The translations under genes were made by a program, and so were the position numbers. From Azophilus sp965200465 (GTDB lineage: Bacteria > Pseudomonadota > Gammaproteobacteria > Pseudomonadales > Azotimanducaceae): DNA of 64,000 bases. Below, piece after piece: positions 45,568 to 53,426 of this stretch; position 1 is the stretch's first letter; each line of letters starts with the position of its first letter. The notes below the pieces were generated by a model, which ran no database searches, had not been told where the DNA came from, and saw only the letters and a list, made by a program, of their open reading frames with translations. The DNA lies in contig OZ241358.1 in the NCBI GenBank assembly GCA_965200465.1, positions 1,054,001 to 1,118,000 of the forward strand, given 5' to 3'.

Positions 45568-46611
45568 CTAGATCAGCCCCCGTTCGCTGAGCTTGCGGAT
45601 CACCTGCGCCTGCACGCCCTGGAAGTGGCTGCGGTGCGGCTCAATGACGTTGCCGTCGCCGTCCAGCAGGCTGTTGGCCGGATGCACGGCTTCATCCCGG
45701 TACAGGTCGGAGAACAGGCCCAAACGCTGCCGGGTGAGCACGTTGAACATGCCGGGCCGACGGCGGTGGTCGCGCAATGCATCCAAATGAACGTCCGCGT
45801 ATGCGGCCATGGATTCGCCGGCGGCGGCCTCGGCCAGCACCCGCCCCAAATAATCCACCACCTTGGAGGCGCCGTCCGCCGACTGGCTGGGCAGGTCCAC
45901 GCCGGTGACGCCGGATGAGTTGGCGGAGACGACGTACAAATGGTTTTCATAGGCCCTAGTCAGCTTGGCGGCATTTTTCGGCGTCAGCGCCGGGCTGGCC
46001 ACTTCCGAAGAGGAATGGCAGATCAGCTCCGCCCCGTTCAGGGCCAAGGCCCGGCAGACTTCCGGGAACAGGATTTCCTCCGAGGCCACCGCCGCCAGCC
46101 GGCCGATTGCGGTATCCGCGACAGGAAACAGGCTGTCCGCCCCGTAGATGTCCAGATACTTGTCCAGCACATCATGGGGGGTGGGGCCGAGCATCGAGAT
46201 CAGACGCCGGTAGCGCAGTGCGCAGTTGCCGCCATCGTCCAGGATGAAGCTGGTCTGAAAGTACAACTCCGGGAAGTGCGGGTCGGTTTCGTACAGGTTG
46301 CCGGACAGAAACAGCCGGTTGTGCTGGGCGATTTGCGCAAGACGCTCGTGCTCCGCCCCATCCGCCGCCACGCAGGCCCGCGCCCGCCAGGAGGCGACGG
46401 ACTCTCCCAGGGGATGGCCGGTCAGGAAATGCTCCGGCAGCACCACCAGCCGCAGGTGCGGGCCGATGAACTGCTTGCTGGCCGCCACCTGGGCCGCAAC
46501 CCGCTCCAAGCCGGCGCCGATGGCGGCCCGGCAGGCCGCCACATCCGGGCATTTGTTGACGGCGCGCACCGCAATTTGCAGGGCCAGCGCCGCATAGCCT
46601 TGCACTTGCAT
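45568..46611 (-). CDS. Nitrilase-superfamily protein without catalytic Cys, copy 1
   Basis: 347 residues covering the whole nitrilase fold. The active-site Glu is present (VVLPEHFLTG). The Lys position reads LRYRRLIS (Arg), and the Cys position reads AVASEEILFPE, with Ala-Ser where active members have Ile-Cys. The substrate-pocket region ELICHSSSEVASP follows. So two of three catalytic residues (Glu-Lys-Cys) are changed. It is nearly the same as the gene at 60448-61491 (50 of the first 60 residues identical). A non-hydrolytic role or altered chemistry is likely. An IS481-like relic lies 30 bases upstream. Confidence 0.8.
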   Translation of the reverse strand: MQVQGYAALALQIAVRAVNKCPDVAACRAAIGAGLERVAAQVAASKQFIGPHLRLVVLPEHFLTGHPLGESVASWRARACVAADGAEHERLAQIAQHNRLFLSGNLYETDPHFPELYFQTSFILDDGGNCALRYRRLISMLGPTPHDVLDKYLDIYGADSLFPVADTAIGRLAAVASEEILFPEVCRALALNGAELICHSSSEVASPALTPKNAAKLTRAYENHLYVVSANSSGVTGVDLPSQSADGASKVVDYLGRVLAEAAAGESMAAYADVHLDALRDHRRRPGMFNVLTRQRLGLFSDLYRDEAVHPANSLLDGDGNVIEPHRSHFQGVQAQVIRKLSERGLI

Positions 46612-46639
46612 CCGCCGAATGATAATGCACCGCCGCGGC

Positions 46640-46859
46640 GGCCAAGGCCCGGCGCCCGCAACTCCACGGCATCGTCGAGCGGGCCAACCGAACCGCCCGA
46701 CCCGAATGCTGGCGCCTCCACGACGGGGAACTGAACTGCAAGGCCATGAACGCCGCCTTGATCCAATGCCTCAACTACCGCAGCAACCGCAGGCCGCACC
46801 GTTCCCTGGGGATGCGAACCCCCGCGGAACAGGCTATCCTTCCAGACAAGGCCGCCTGA
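46640..46859 (+). pseudogene. IS481-like transposase, C-terminal remnant
   Basis: Reads RRPQLHGIVERANRTARPEC, then LNCKAMNAALIQCLNYRSNR, RPHRSLGMRTPAEQ and a stop. This is the end of a DDE (rve) integrase domain with the catalytic Glu in VERANR and the RPHRSLG-x-x-TPAE signature. The N-terminal two thirds are absent. The 3-prime flank includes a likely IS end at 46867-46890. A second fragment of the same transposase is at 63896-64000. Confidence 0.8.
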
Positions 46860-46922
46860 CGGAAGAATGTCCGGGAGGTCAGTGATCCCGCACATGGCTG
46901 TCGGGAAGCACAAGGGTAAATC

Positions 46923-47297
46923 TTGGCGGCCTATTTGGTCATCACCGCGCAGATTAACGATCGGGAGCGGTTCATCAGCGGCTACGCGGCGGCGGCGGCG
47001 CAGTTGACGGCGCGGTTCGGCGGCGAGTACCTAGTGCGTTCGCCGGGGCTTGAGGTTCTGGAGGGGGCGCATCCCGGCGGCTCCCTGGTGATCTCCAAGT
47101 GGCCGGACAAAGCCGCTGCCCTGGCCTTCTGGAACTCCCCGGAATATCAGCAGGTCAAGAAGCTGCGCCAGGGCATAGCCGACTGCCAAGTGCTTCTGGT
47201 GGAGGATCCACCGGCCGCAAACGAAGGCGGCGGAACCAACGCCCAAGCGCACCATTCTGATCGTGCGGGACATGCAGGTCAGCAAGCGCTGGTATGA
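46923..47297 (+). CDS. DUF1330 family protein
   Basis: 124 residues from TTG 46923 with AAGGG about 8 bases upstream. Residues 1-97 follow the DUF1330 ferredoxin-like pattern (AYLVITAQINDRERFISGY, LEVLEGAHPGGSLVISKW, AALAFWNSPEYQQVKKLR). The last 27 residues are unlike the family and read through sequence whose other frame matches a VOC N-terminus, so the natural end may have been lost in a deletion. Function of the family is unknown; members resemble dimeric alpha-beta barrel enzymes. Confidence 0.75.
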   Translation: MAAYLVITAQINDRERFISGYAAAAAQLTARFGGEYLVRSPGLEVLEGAHPGGSLVISKWPDKAAALAFWNSPEYQQVKKLRQGIADCQVLLVEDPPAANEGGGTNAQAHHSDRAGHAGQQALV

Positions 47298-47322
47298 GCA
47301 GGTGCTGGGGAGGAAGCCTGAC

Positions 47323-47754
47323 ATGAGCCTACGCTTGCAACGCGCCAACTTCCTGGTCAGCAACCTGGAGCGAGCCTTGCAGTTCTATCGGGACGTCCTG
47401 GGGTTTGAGGTGGCCTTCGTCAAGGCGCCGCGCCAAACCAGCTACTCCCACCGGGTGTTTGGCATAGATCGCAGCCAGCCAGTGGGGTTCGCCACCCTCA
47501 GCACCCCCGGCCAAGCGCGGGTGATGGCGCTGACCGAGGTGGCGGACTTGCCGCCGCAATCGGAGCCTCGGCGCGGCGCCATCGTGCTCGACGTGGCGGA
47601 CATCGATGCCGTGGTGGCCCGTGCCAAGGCGCGGGAATTTAAGGTGTTTCCTGAAGAAAGGCTGTTGACCCACGATGGCCGGGTGGGCCGGGAGGTGGGC
47701 CTGCTCGACGCCGACGGCAACCTCAGCGTGATTTACAACATTCCCGCCGAGTAG
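47323..47754 (+). CDS. VOC family (glyoxalase/dioxygenase fold) protein
   Basis: 143 residues. ATG 47323 follows GGAGGAAG by 8 bases. The single VOC unit shows ANFLVSNLERALQFYRDVLGFEV at its start, FATLSTPGQARVMALTEV in the middle and REVGLLDADGNLSVIYNI at the end. Metal ligands of the glyoxalase I type are not all clear. In the same frame just upstream, TILIVRDMQVSKRWYEQVLG looks like the beginning of another VOC domain, so an earlier gene has been truncated against this one. Substrate unknown. Confidence 0.8.
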   Translation: MSLRLQRANFLVSNLERALQFYRDVLGFEVAFVKAPRQTSYSHRVFGIDRSQPVGFATLSTPGQARVMALTEVADLPPQSEPRRGAIVLDVADIDAVVARAKAREFKVFPEERLLTHDGRVGREVGLLDADGNLSVIYNIPAE

Positions 47755-47908
47755 AAAAGCCGCCCGCACAGCATCGCAACGGCATGTTCAGGACGAAACG
47801 AAAAACGGCCTCACCCGCGCGGCAGCGTTGGCTGCGCCTAGCCAATAGGCGGCCAAATGGAGCAGGCGGCGCGGCTGGCTTAGCCGAGCCGAGGGTTGGG
47901 CCGCCGCC

Positions 47909-49261
47909 ATGAGCGCAGTCGCCGACGGCGGGGTTCCCCGCAAGGACGCGGCGTCGCCGGTTCAGTATCCCCCGGCGGGCAAGGCTTGGTACATGGTCAT
48001 CCTGCTGACCATCGCCTATGTGGTCTCCTTTGTTGATCGCAACATCCTTGGCCTGCTGATCGACCCCATCAAGGCGGATTTAGGGCTTTCCGACTTCCAA
48101 ATCGGCCTGCTGCTGGGCCCGGCCTTCGCCGTCTTCTACGCCACCATGGGCCTGCCCTTGGGCTATTTGGCGGACCGCCGCCGCCGCACTTGGATAGTGG
48201 CGGCGGGCATCGCCCTGTGGTCGGCGGCCACCGCCTTCTCCGGGCTGGCGCGGAGTTTCGCGCAGCTTTTCGTCGCCCGCATGTCGGTGGGCATCGGCGA
48301 GGCCACCCTTAGCCCCTGCGCCATGTCCCTGATCTCGGACTCCTACCCGGAGGAAAGGCGCGGCAAGCCCATCGCCCTGTACTCCAGCGCCATCTCCGTG
48401 GGCAGCGCCCTAGCCGCCCTGCTGGGCGCGGCGGTGCTGGCCTGGGCGAAGGCCACCGAGCATTTGGCGCTGCCGCTGGTGGGCGAACTGGCGCCTTGGC
48501 GGATCGCCTTCATCGCCGTGGGCCTGCCGGGGCTGCTGCTGGCCCTGCTCTTCATGGGCCTGCCGGAACCCAGGCGGATGCTGGCCGGCGCCCAACGCGC
48601 CGGCGCCCATCTGGGGCACATGCTGGGGCATGTGGGCCGCAACGCCGCCACCTACCTAAGCTTCGTCTCCATCTTCTGCGCCATGACCATCGTCGCCTAC
48701 AGCCACGGTTGGCTGGCGGTGACCTTTAACCGCACCTTCGGCTGGCCAGTGGAGCAGTTTGCCGTGGCCAACGGCCTCGCCCTGATCATCATCGGCCCGG
48801 CGGCGGTGAATTTCGCCGGCTGGCTTGCGGACCGCTACACCCAACGCGGCCACCGGGATGCGCCGTTCCGCATCGCCATGTTGGGGCTGATCCTGGGGCT
48901 GCCGCCTTCGGTGGTCGGGCCTCTGCTGGATGACCCCTGGTTGGCCTTTGGCATGTTGGCCTTGGGCAATGTGGGACTTGCCGGCGTTTCCGCCACCGGC
49001 GTCACGGCCCTGCTCAACATCGTGCCGGCGCGCATTCGCGCCCAAACCGTGGCGTTGTACTACATGGCCATTAGCCTGTCCGGGCTGATGCTGGGGCCGC
49101 CCTTGGTCGGCGCCCTCAACGACTGGATTTTCGGCGCCGAAGGAGTCCGCTACAGCGTTGCCTTGGCGCCGCTGATCTTCGGCGCCCCGGTGCTGGCGCT
49201 GCTGCCGCTCAGCCTGCGGCTGTACCGTCGGGCCCTTGACGACAATTTGGCCGAAAACTGA
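47909..49261 (+). CDS. MFS transporter (Spinster-like)
   Basis: 450 residues with 12 spans. The first span ends VSFVDRNILGLL, the loop-2 motif is GYLADRRRR, and the ISDSYPEERRGKPIALYSS segment is typical of the spinster/ExuT-like MFS group common in proteobacteria for organic acids. Substrate unknown. It starts 154 bases after the VOC gene and is followed by oxidoreductase debris; no operon partner is clear. Confidence 0.88.
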   Translation: MSAVADGGVPRKDAASPVQYPPAGKAWYMVILLTIAYVVSFVDRNILGLLIDPIKADLGLSDFQIGLLLGPAFAVFYATMGLPLGYLADRRRRTWIVAAGIALWSAATAFSGLARSFAQLFVARMSVGIGEATLSPCAMSLISDSYPEERRGKPIALYSSAISVGSALAALLGAAVLAWAKATEHLALPLVGELAPWRIAFIAVGLPGLLLALLFMGLPEPRRMLAGAQRAGAHLGHMLGHVGRNAATYLSFVSIFCAMTIVAYSHGWLAVTFNRTFGWPVEQFAVANGLALIIIGPAAVNFAGWLADRYTQRGHRDAPFRIAMLGLILGLPPSVVGPLLDDPWLAFGMLALGNVGLAGVSATGVTALLNIVPARIRAQTVALYYMAISLSGLMLGPPLVGALNDWIFGAEGVRYSVALAPLIFGAPVLALLPLSLRLYRRALDDNLAEN

Positions 49262-49394
49262 GGCAAGGCGCGATCTTGGCGCCCAATTTCGGAGACAGGG
49301 AAACCCCAAGACGGTGGCGGTGCCGTCGCCGATGGCAACCTGTGATCTTGACGCCCTCTTCCAGAGGCGGGGGAACTCTGCTTGGTGCGCCGCC

Positions 49395-49650
49395 AATCGG
49401 CCATCTTGACTAGGGCCTTGCCGAAAGTCCTCCCGGCCATCAACCGGCGGAAGGCGTCGGCTGCTTGGTGTAAGCCCTCCGATACGTCCTCTTTGAACGC
49501 CAGCTTGCCGGCCTGCAGGTGCGCGCCGAGGTCCGCCTCCATCTATGTACGCAGCTCTTCGTGGTCACAGACCGCCAGCCCTTGCACGGTCGCCTAGGCG
49601 CGATGATTAGGGCCGGATTCGGACCCGCCTCCGCCAGGGTTTTCAGCAGA
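49395..49650 (-). pseudogene. Remnant of an NADP-dependent MDR oxidoreductase
   Basis: On the minus strand the C-terminal part of a curcumin-reductase-like MDR enzyme is readable: ESGPNHRA, stop, ATVQGLAVCDHEELRT, stop, MEADLGAHLQAGKLAFKEDV, then SEGLHQAADAFRRLMAGRTF and GKALVKMAD. Two TAG codons interrupt it and the rest of the gene is missing on both sides. The 190 bases from here to argG hold no gene. Confidence 0.6.
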
Positions 49651-49837
49651 CTGTTGGGGCTTTGGATTGAGGGAGTTGCGCCGTGGTCTTTTTTGCGCTT
49701 TTTGGCGGGGCAGGCGCACTGTGCCTTAAGCGGCGCGGCATTGCCTTTTCGGGCGGTTTTGGAATGCTTTGCGGCGGAGTATCATGCATGGCCCTTGCAA
49801 AGGCCCTTTTGCGGGGCGTGGCTGAAGGTTTGATCCC

Positions 49838-51052
49838 ATGCTGAAGAAAGTTGTGCTGGCCTATTCCGGCGGGCTGGACACCTCGGTCATTTGCCGCTGG
49901 CTGCAGGAAGTCCATCAGGCGGAGGTGGTGACCTTCACCGCGGACATCGGCCAAGGGGAGGAGGTGGCGCCGGCCCGGGCCAAAGCCGAGGCGATGGGAG
50001 TGCGGGAGATCCACATCGAGGATCTGCAGGAGGAGTTCGTCCGCGACTACGTCTTTCCCATGTTCCGCGCCAACACCCTGTACGAGGGGGAGTACCTCTT
50101 GGGCACCAGCATCGCCCGGCCCCTGATCGCCCGGCGCTTGGTGGAGATCGCCGAGGCGACCGGGGCGGACGCCATCGCCCACGGCGCCACCGGCAAGGGC
50201 AATGACCAGGTGCGCTTTGAACTCGGCGCCTACGCCCTGAACCCGGACATCCGGGTGATTGCGCCTTGGCGGGAATGGGACCTGAACTCCCGGGAAGCGC
50301 TCATGGCCTTCTGCGAACGGCAGCGGATTCCGGTGGACCACCAGCGGGGCGCCAAGTCCCCATACTCCATGGACGCCAACCTGCTGCACATCTCCTACGA
50401 AGGCGGCGGCCTGGAGGATCCTTGGAGCGCCCCGGACGAGGCCATGTGGCGCTGGACGGTGGCGCCGGAGGCGGCCCCGGACCGAGCGGCGGAGATCGAG
50501 GTCGAGTTCGCCAACGGCGATGCGGCGGCGCTGAACGGCGAGCGCTTGAACGCCGCCGCCCTGCTTCGGCGTCTGAACGAAATCGGCGGCGCCCACGGCG
50601 TCGGGCGGAGCGACCTAGTGGAGAACCGCTACGTCGGCATGAAGTCCCGCGGCTGTTACGAAACGCCAGGAGGCGCCATTCTGCTGAAGGCGCACCGGGC
50701 CATGGAGTCCCTGACCCTGGACCGGGAGGTGGCGCACCTGAAGGATGAGCTCATGCCCCGCTACGCCAGCCTCATCTACAACGGCTATTGGTGGTCGCCG
50801 GAGCGCAAGGCGCTGCAAGCGTTGATTGACGCTTCCCAAGAGCCGGTCAACGGCGTGGTGCGGCTGAAGCTCTACAAGGGCGCCCTGTCCGTGCTGGGCC
50901 GCCGCTCCCCCAACAGCCTCTACGACGCGGAGGTGGCCACCTTTGAGGACGACCGCGGCGCCTACCAACAGGCCGACGCCGCCGGCTTCATCCGCCTGAA
51001 CGCCCTGCGCCTGCGCCTAGCGGCCAGGCAAGGGCGCAAGCCAACCGACTGA
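49838..51052 (+). CDS. argG: Argininosuccinate synthase
   Basis: 404 residues, normal length. The ATP pyrophosphatase loop AYSGGLDTSVI is at the N-terminus. Citrulline/aspartate-binding segments GATGKGNDQVRFE and KSPYSMDANLLH, and the C-terminal YNGYWWSPERKALQ, are all present. It joins citrulline and aspartate in arginine synthesis. A weak -10 (TATCAT, 49780-49785) lies upstream. argH is not in the window, and the rnf genes that follow are convergent. Confidence 0.95.
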   Translation: MLKKVVLAYSGGLDTSVICRWLQEVHQAEVVTFTADIGQGEEVAPARAKAEAMGVREIHIEDLQEEFVRDYVFPMFRANTLYEGEYLLGTSIARPLIARRLVEIAEATGADAIAHGATGKGNDQVRFELGAYALNPDIRVIAPWREWDLNSREALMAFCERQRIPVDHQRGAKSPYSMDANLLHISYEGGGLEDPWSAPDEAMWRWTVAPEAAPDRAAEIEVEFANGDAAALNGERLNAAALLRRLNEIGGAHGVGRSDLVENRYVGMKSRGCYETPGGAILLKAHRAMESLTLDREVAHLKDELMPRYASLIYNGYWWSPERKALQALIDASQEPVNGVVRLKLYKGALSVLGRRSPNSLYDAEVATFEDDRGAYQQADAAGFIRLNALRLRLAARQGRKPTD

Positions 51053-51123
51053 GGCCACAGGGCATGGCCTAGCCCGCGCCCCCGCGCCAGGGAATTCGGG
51101 CTGCTCTTCGACCTCGCGCACGT

Positions 51124-51792
51124 TCATGCCTTGCCGACTTTCAAGGAGTCGATGCCGGCCCGGCGGCGGTTGCGCAAGGCGTTGCCGAGGCCCAGCAGCA
51201 GGCCGGCAATGATAAAGGCGCCCGGCGGCAACAGGGCGATCAGCAGCGGCCGCCCGCCGCCGAGGTCGATGCGCCAATTGGCGACGGCGGGGCCGAACAG
51301 ATGCTCCATGCCGGCGAACAGGCTGCCTTGGCCCAAGGCTTCCCGCACGCCGCCTAGGGCCAGCAGAGCCAAGGCGAAGCCGGCGGCGGCGCCCAAGGCG
51401 TCCAGCGCCGCCGGCAGCGGCGGCTGACGGCTGGCGAACGCCTCCACCCGTCCTAGGATCATGCAGTTGGAGACGATGATCTGCACGAACAGGGCCACCC
51501 GCAAGTAGAGATCGAAGGCGTAAGCCTCCAGCAGCATCACGCTCAAGGTGGTGAAGGTGGCGATGACCAGCACAAAGCAGGGCAGGCGCACCACCTGCGG
51601 TATCCAGGCCCGCAAAGCGGAAATGGTCAAGGCCGACCCCAGCATCACAAAGCCGCTGGCCAACGCCAGCCCGGCGGCGTTGACCAGGCTGTTGCTGACC
51701 GCCAGCAGCGGGCACAGCCCCAGCAACTGCGCCCAAGCGGGATTCCGCTCAATGGCCGCACGGCTGAAAGTCGATTTCACTTTGGCGTCCAT
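51124..51792 (-). CDS. rnfE: Rnf electron transport complex subunit E
   Basis: 222 residues with six hydrophobic spans. The subunit signature NPAWAQLLGLCPLLAVSNSLVNA and VSNCMILGRVEAFAS match RnfE/NqrD, whose cysteines in spans one and four share an iron centre with RnfA. It is the last gene of the rnf operon on the minus strand, 72 bases after rnfG. The length is typical. Confidence 0.92.
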   Translation of the reverse strand: MDAKVKSTFSRAAIERNPAWAQLLGLCPLLAVSNSLVNAAGLALASGFVMLGSALTISALRAWIPQVVRLPCFVLVIATFTTLSVMLLEAYAFDLYLRVALFVQIIVSNCMILGRVEAFASRQPPLPAALDALGAAAGFALALLALGGVREALGQGSLFAGMEHLFGPAVANWRIDLGGGRPLLIALLPPGAFIIAGLLLGLGNALRNRRRAGIDSLKVGKA

Positions 51793-51864
51793 GATGTCAA
51801 GCCAACATAGTGAATATGATGATCCCGAGTGTTTTTTCGCTGCGTCAGCCGCATCCAGCTTTTC

Positions 51865-52335
51865 TCACTCCGCCTCCGCCTCAATCATCCTTTGCACTCC
51901 CCGTTTGACGGCGTCGCTGGTGATGGTGGCGCCGGTGACGGCGTCCACGGCCAACGGCGGCGACTCCGCGAAGCGCAGCATCCAGGGGCTTTTGTCCAGG
52001 TCGATGAAGTCTCCCAACCCAGGGGTCTCCCGATGTCCGACCACCCGAACGCCAAGCAGCCGTCCATCCTTGCCGAAGGCCGCCAGCAAATGGATGTCGC
52101 CGGCGTAGCCTGGCGTTGTGGACCTTTGCAGCCAGCCGCCGTTGGGCAACCGCACCCGTTCGTTGCGCCAGCTTAGGCTGCTGGCGTCGAAGGTCTCCCC
52201 GGTCAACTCAAAGGCGGTGCGCCAAGCATGGGCGGTGCGGTTGCGGTCGACGGCCCTCTCCGTCAATGCCTGCACGCCGGCCAGCAGCAGGGCGCACAGC
52301 AGGCTGATGGCGCCAAGGCTAAGAAGGGGGCGCAT
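51865..52335 (-). CDS. rnfG: Rnf electron transport complex subunit G
   Basis: About 156 residues, shorter than the usual 200 or more. An N-terminal anchor (LSLGAISLLCALLLAGVQAL) is followed by the FMN-domain region (GRLLGVRVVGHRETPGLGD) and the covalent-FMN motif VTGATITSDAV (flavinylated Thr). The part between anchor and flavin domain is compressed. Two ATGs lie in tandem (52338, 52335). The start overlaps the end of rnfD. The flavin site itself is intact, so function is plausible. Confidence 0.9.
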   Translation of the reverse strand: MRPLLSLGAISLLCALLLAGVQALTERAVDRNRTAHAWRTAFELTGETFDASSLSWRNERVRLPNGGWLQRSTTPGYAGDIHLLAAFGKDGRLLGVRVVGHRETPGLGDFIDLDKSPWMLRFAESPPLAVDAVTGATITSDAVKRGVQRMIEAEAE

Positions 52336-53263
52336 CATGGGCGCGGGCCGGGGGTTGGCGAAAGACGCGGTCGAGCAGCGGCGTGGCGGCGTTGCCGAGC
52401 AGCACGGCGAAGGCGATGCCGTCCGGGTAGCCGCCCCAGGCGCGAATCACGAAGGCGATGGCCGCGGTGAGGGCGCCGAACAGCCATTGGCCGGGCCGGG
52501 CGCCGGGATGGGTGACCGGATCGGTGATGACGAAGAAGGCCGCCAGCAGGGTGCCGCCGGAGAGCAGGTGCAGCAGCGGACCGCCGGCGCCGGCTGAACT
52601 GCCGCCGTCGTTGAACGCCAGCGCCAAGACGCAGAGCGTGATGAGAAAGCCGGCCGCCACCCGCCAAGCGATCAGGCGCAGCCGCCACAGCAGCAGGCCG
52701 CCGGCGGCGAAGGCTAGGTTGGCCCACTCCCAGCCGTAGCCGCCGAACCGGCCGAAGGCCGGGTTTTGGCCGAAGGCTTCGGCGACGGTCAAGCCGTCCC
52801 GGTAGCGGAATTCGGTCAAGGCGGTGGCCCCGGTGTGGCCGTCCGGCAGCGGCGGCCAGGCGCCCATCGCCGCCGGATAGGAGACCAGCACGATGGCGTA
52901 GCCGACCATGGCTGGGTTGAAGATGTTGCGCCCAAGGCCGCCGTAAAGCTGCCGGGCCAGAAGAACGGCTGCGGCGCTGGCGACGGCGATGACATGCCAA
53001 GGTGCGCCGGGCGGCAGGGACAGCGCCAAGATCAGTGCGGTGACGGCCACGGAGCCGTCGCCTAGCTGGGCCGGCCGCCGTCGAGCGCGGGCACCGACCG
53101 CGTCAAAAATGCAAGCCAAGGGCCAAGCCAGGGCGAGGTTCCAAAGATGGCCCGCGCCGTAATAGTGGCTGAGAACGGCGAACCCAGGCAGCATGGCGGC
53201 CCACACCGTCCACATGATGCGCCCCGTGCCGCTCAGTCCTTCGCCGCTTTGTCCAATCGCCAC
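52319..53263 (-). CDS. rnfD: Rnf electron transport complex subunit D
   Basis: 314 residues with multiple spans. The covalent-FMN region reads LSGGTLLAAFFVITDPVT, corresponding to the S-G-A-T motif with Gly for Ala. FNPAMVGYAIVLVSYP matches the conserved core. The GTG at 53261-53263 is the first usable start, because a TGA lies three codons upstream. The N-terminus is slightly shorter than usual. It follows rnfB with only 163 bases between, where rnfC normally sits. Confidence 0.9.
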   Translation of the reverse strand: MAIGQSGEGLSGTGRIMWTVWAAMLPGFAVLSHYYGAGHLWNLALAWPLACIFDAVGARARRRPAQLGDGSVAVTALILALSLPPGAPWHVIAVASAAAVLLARQLYGGLGRNIFNPAMVGYAIVLVSYPAAMGAWPPLPDGHTGATALTEFRYRDGLTVAEAFGQNPAFGRFGGYGWEWANLAFAAGGLLLWRLRLIAWRVAAGFLITLCVLALAFNDGGSSAGAGGPLLHLLSGGTLLAAFFVITDPVTHPGARPGQWLFGALTAAIAFVIRAWGGYPDGIAFAVLLGNAATPLLDRVFRQPPARAHDAPPS

Positions 53264-53426
53264 CGATGTTCAGCCTGACTGATGTGCGCAATGCCGGTGC
53301 TGGGGATTGCTCCCAACCATCGCGCCCTTTCCTTCAATCAAATCGAGGTTCACGTCTCTTGCGTTTGCCCGCTCTAGGAAATTAGGAATGGGGCGGATGG
53401 ACAGGGGAGGTGCCCATTGTGCGGCT
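53264..53426 (-). other. Site where rnfC would be expected
   Basis: 163 bases between rnfB and rnfD. No piece of the RnfC FMN/NADH-binding domain is recognisable. On the minus strand two short frames read RPIPNFLERANARDVNLDLI and STGIAHISQAEHRWRLDKAA; neither is a family I know. It may be foreign sequence at a deletion scar or the end of a lost gene. Confidence 0.5.
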
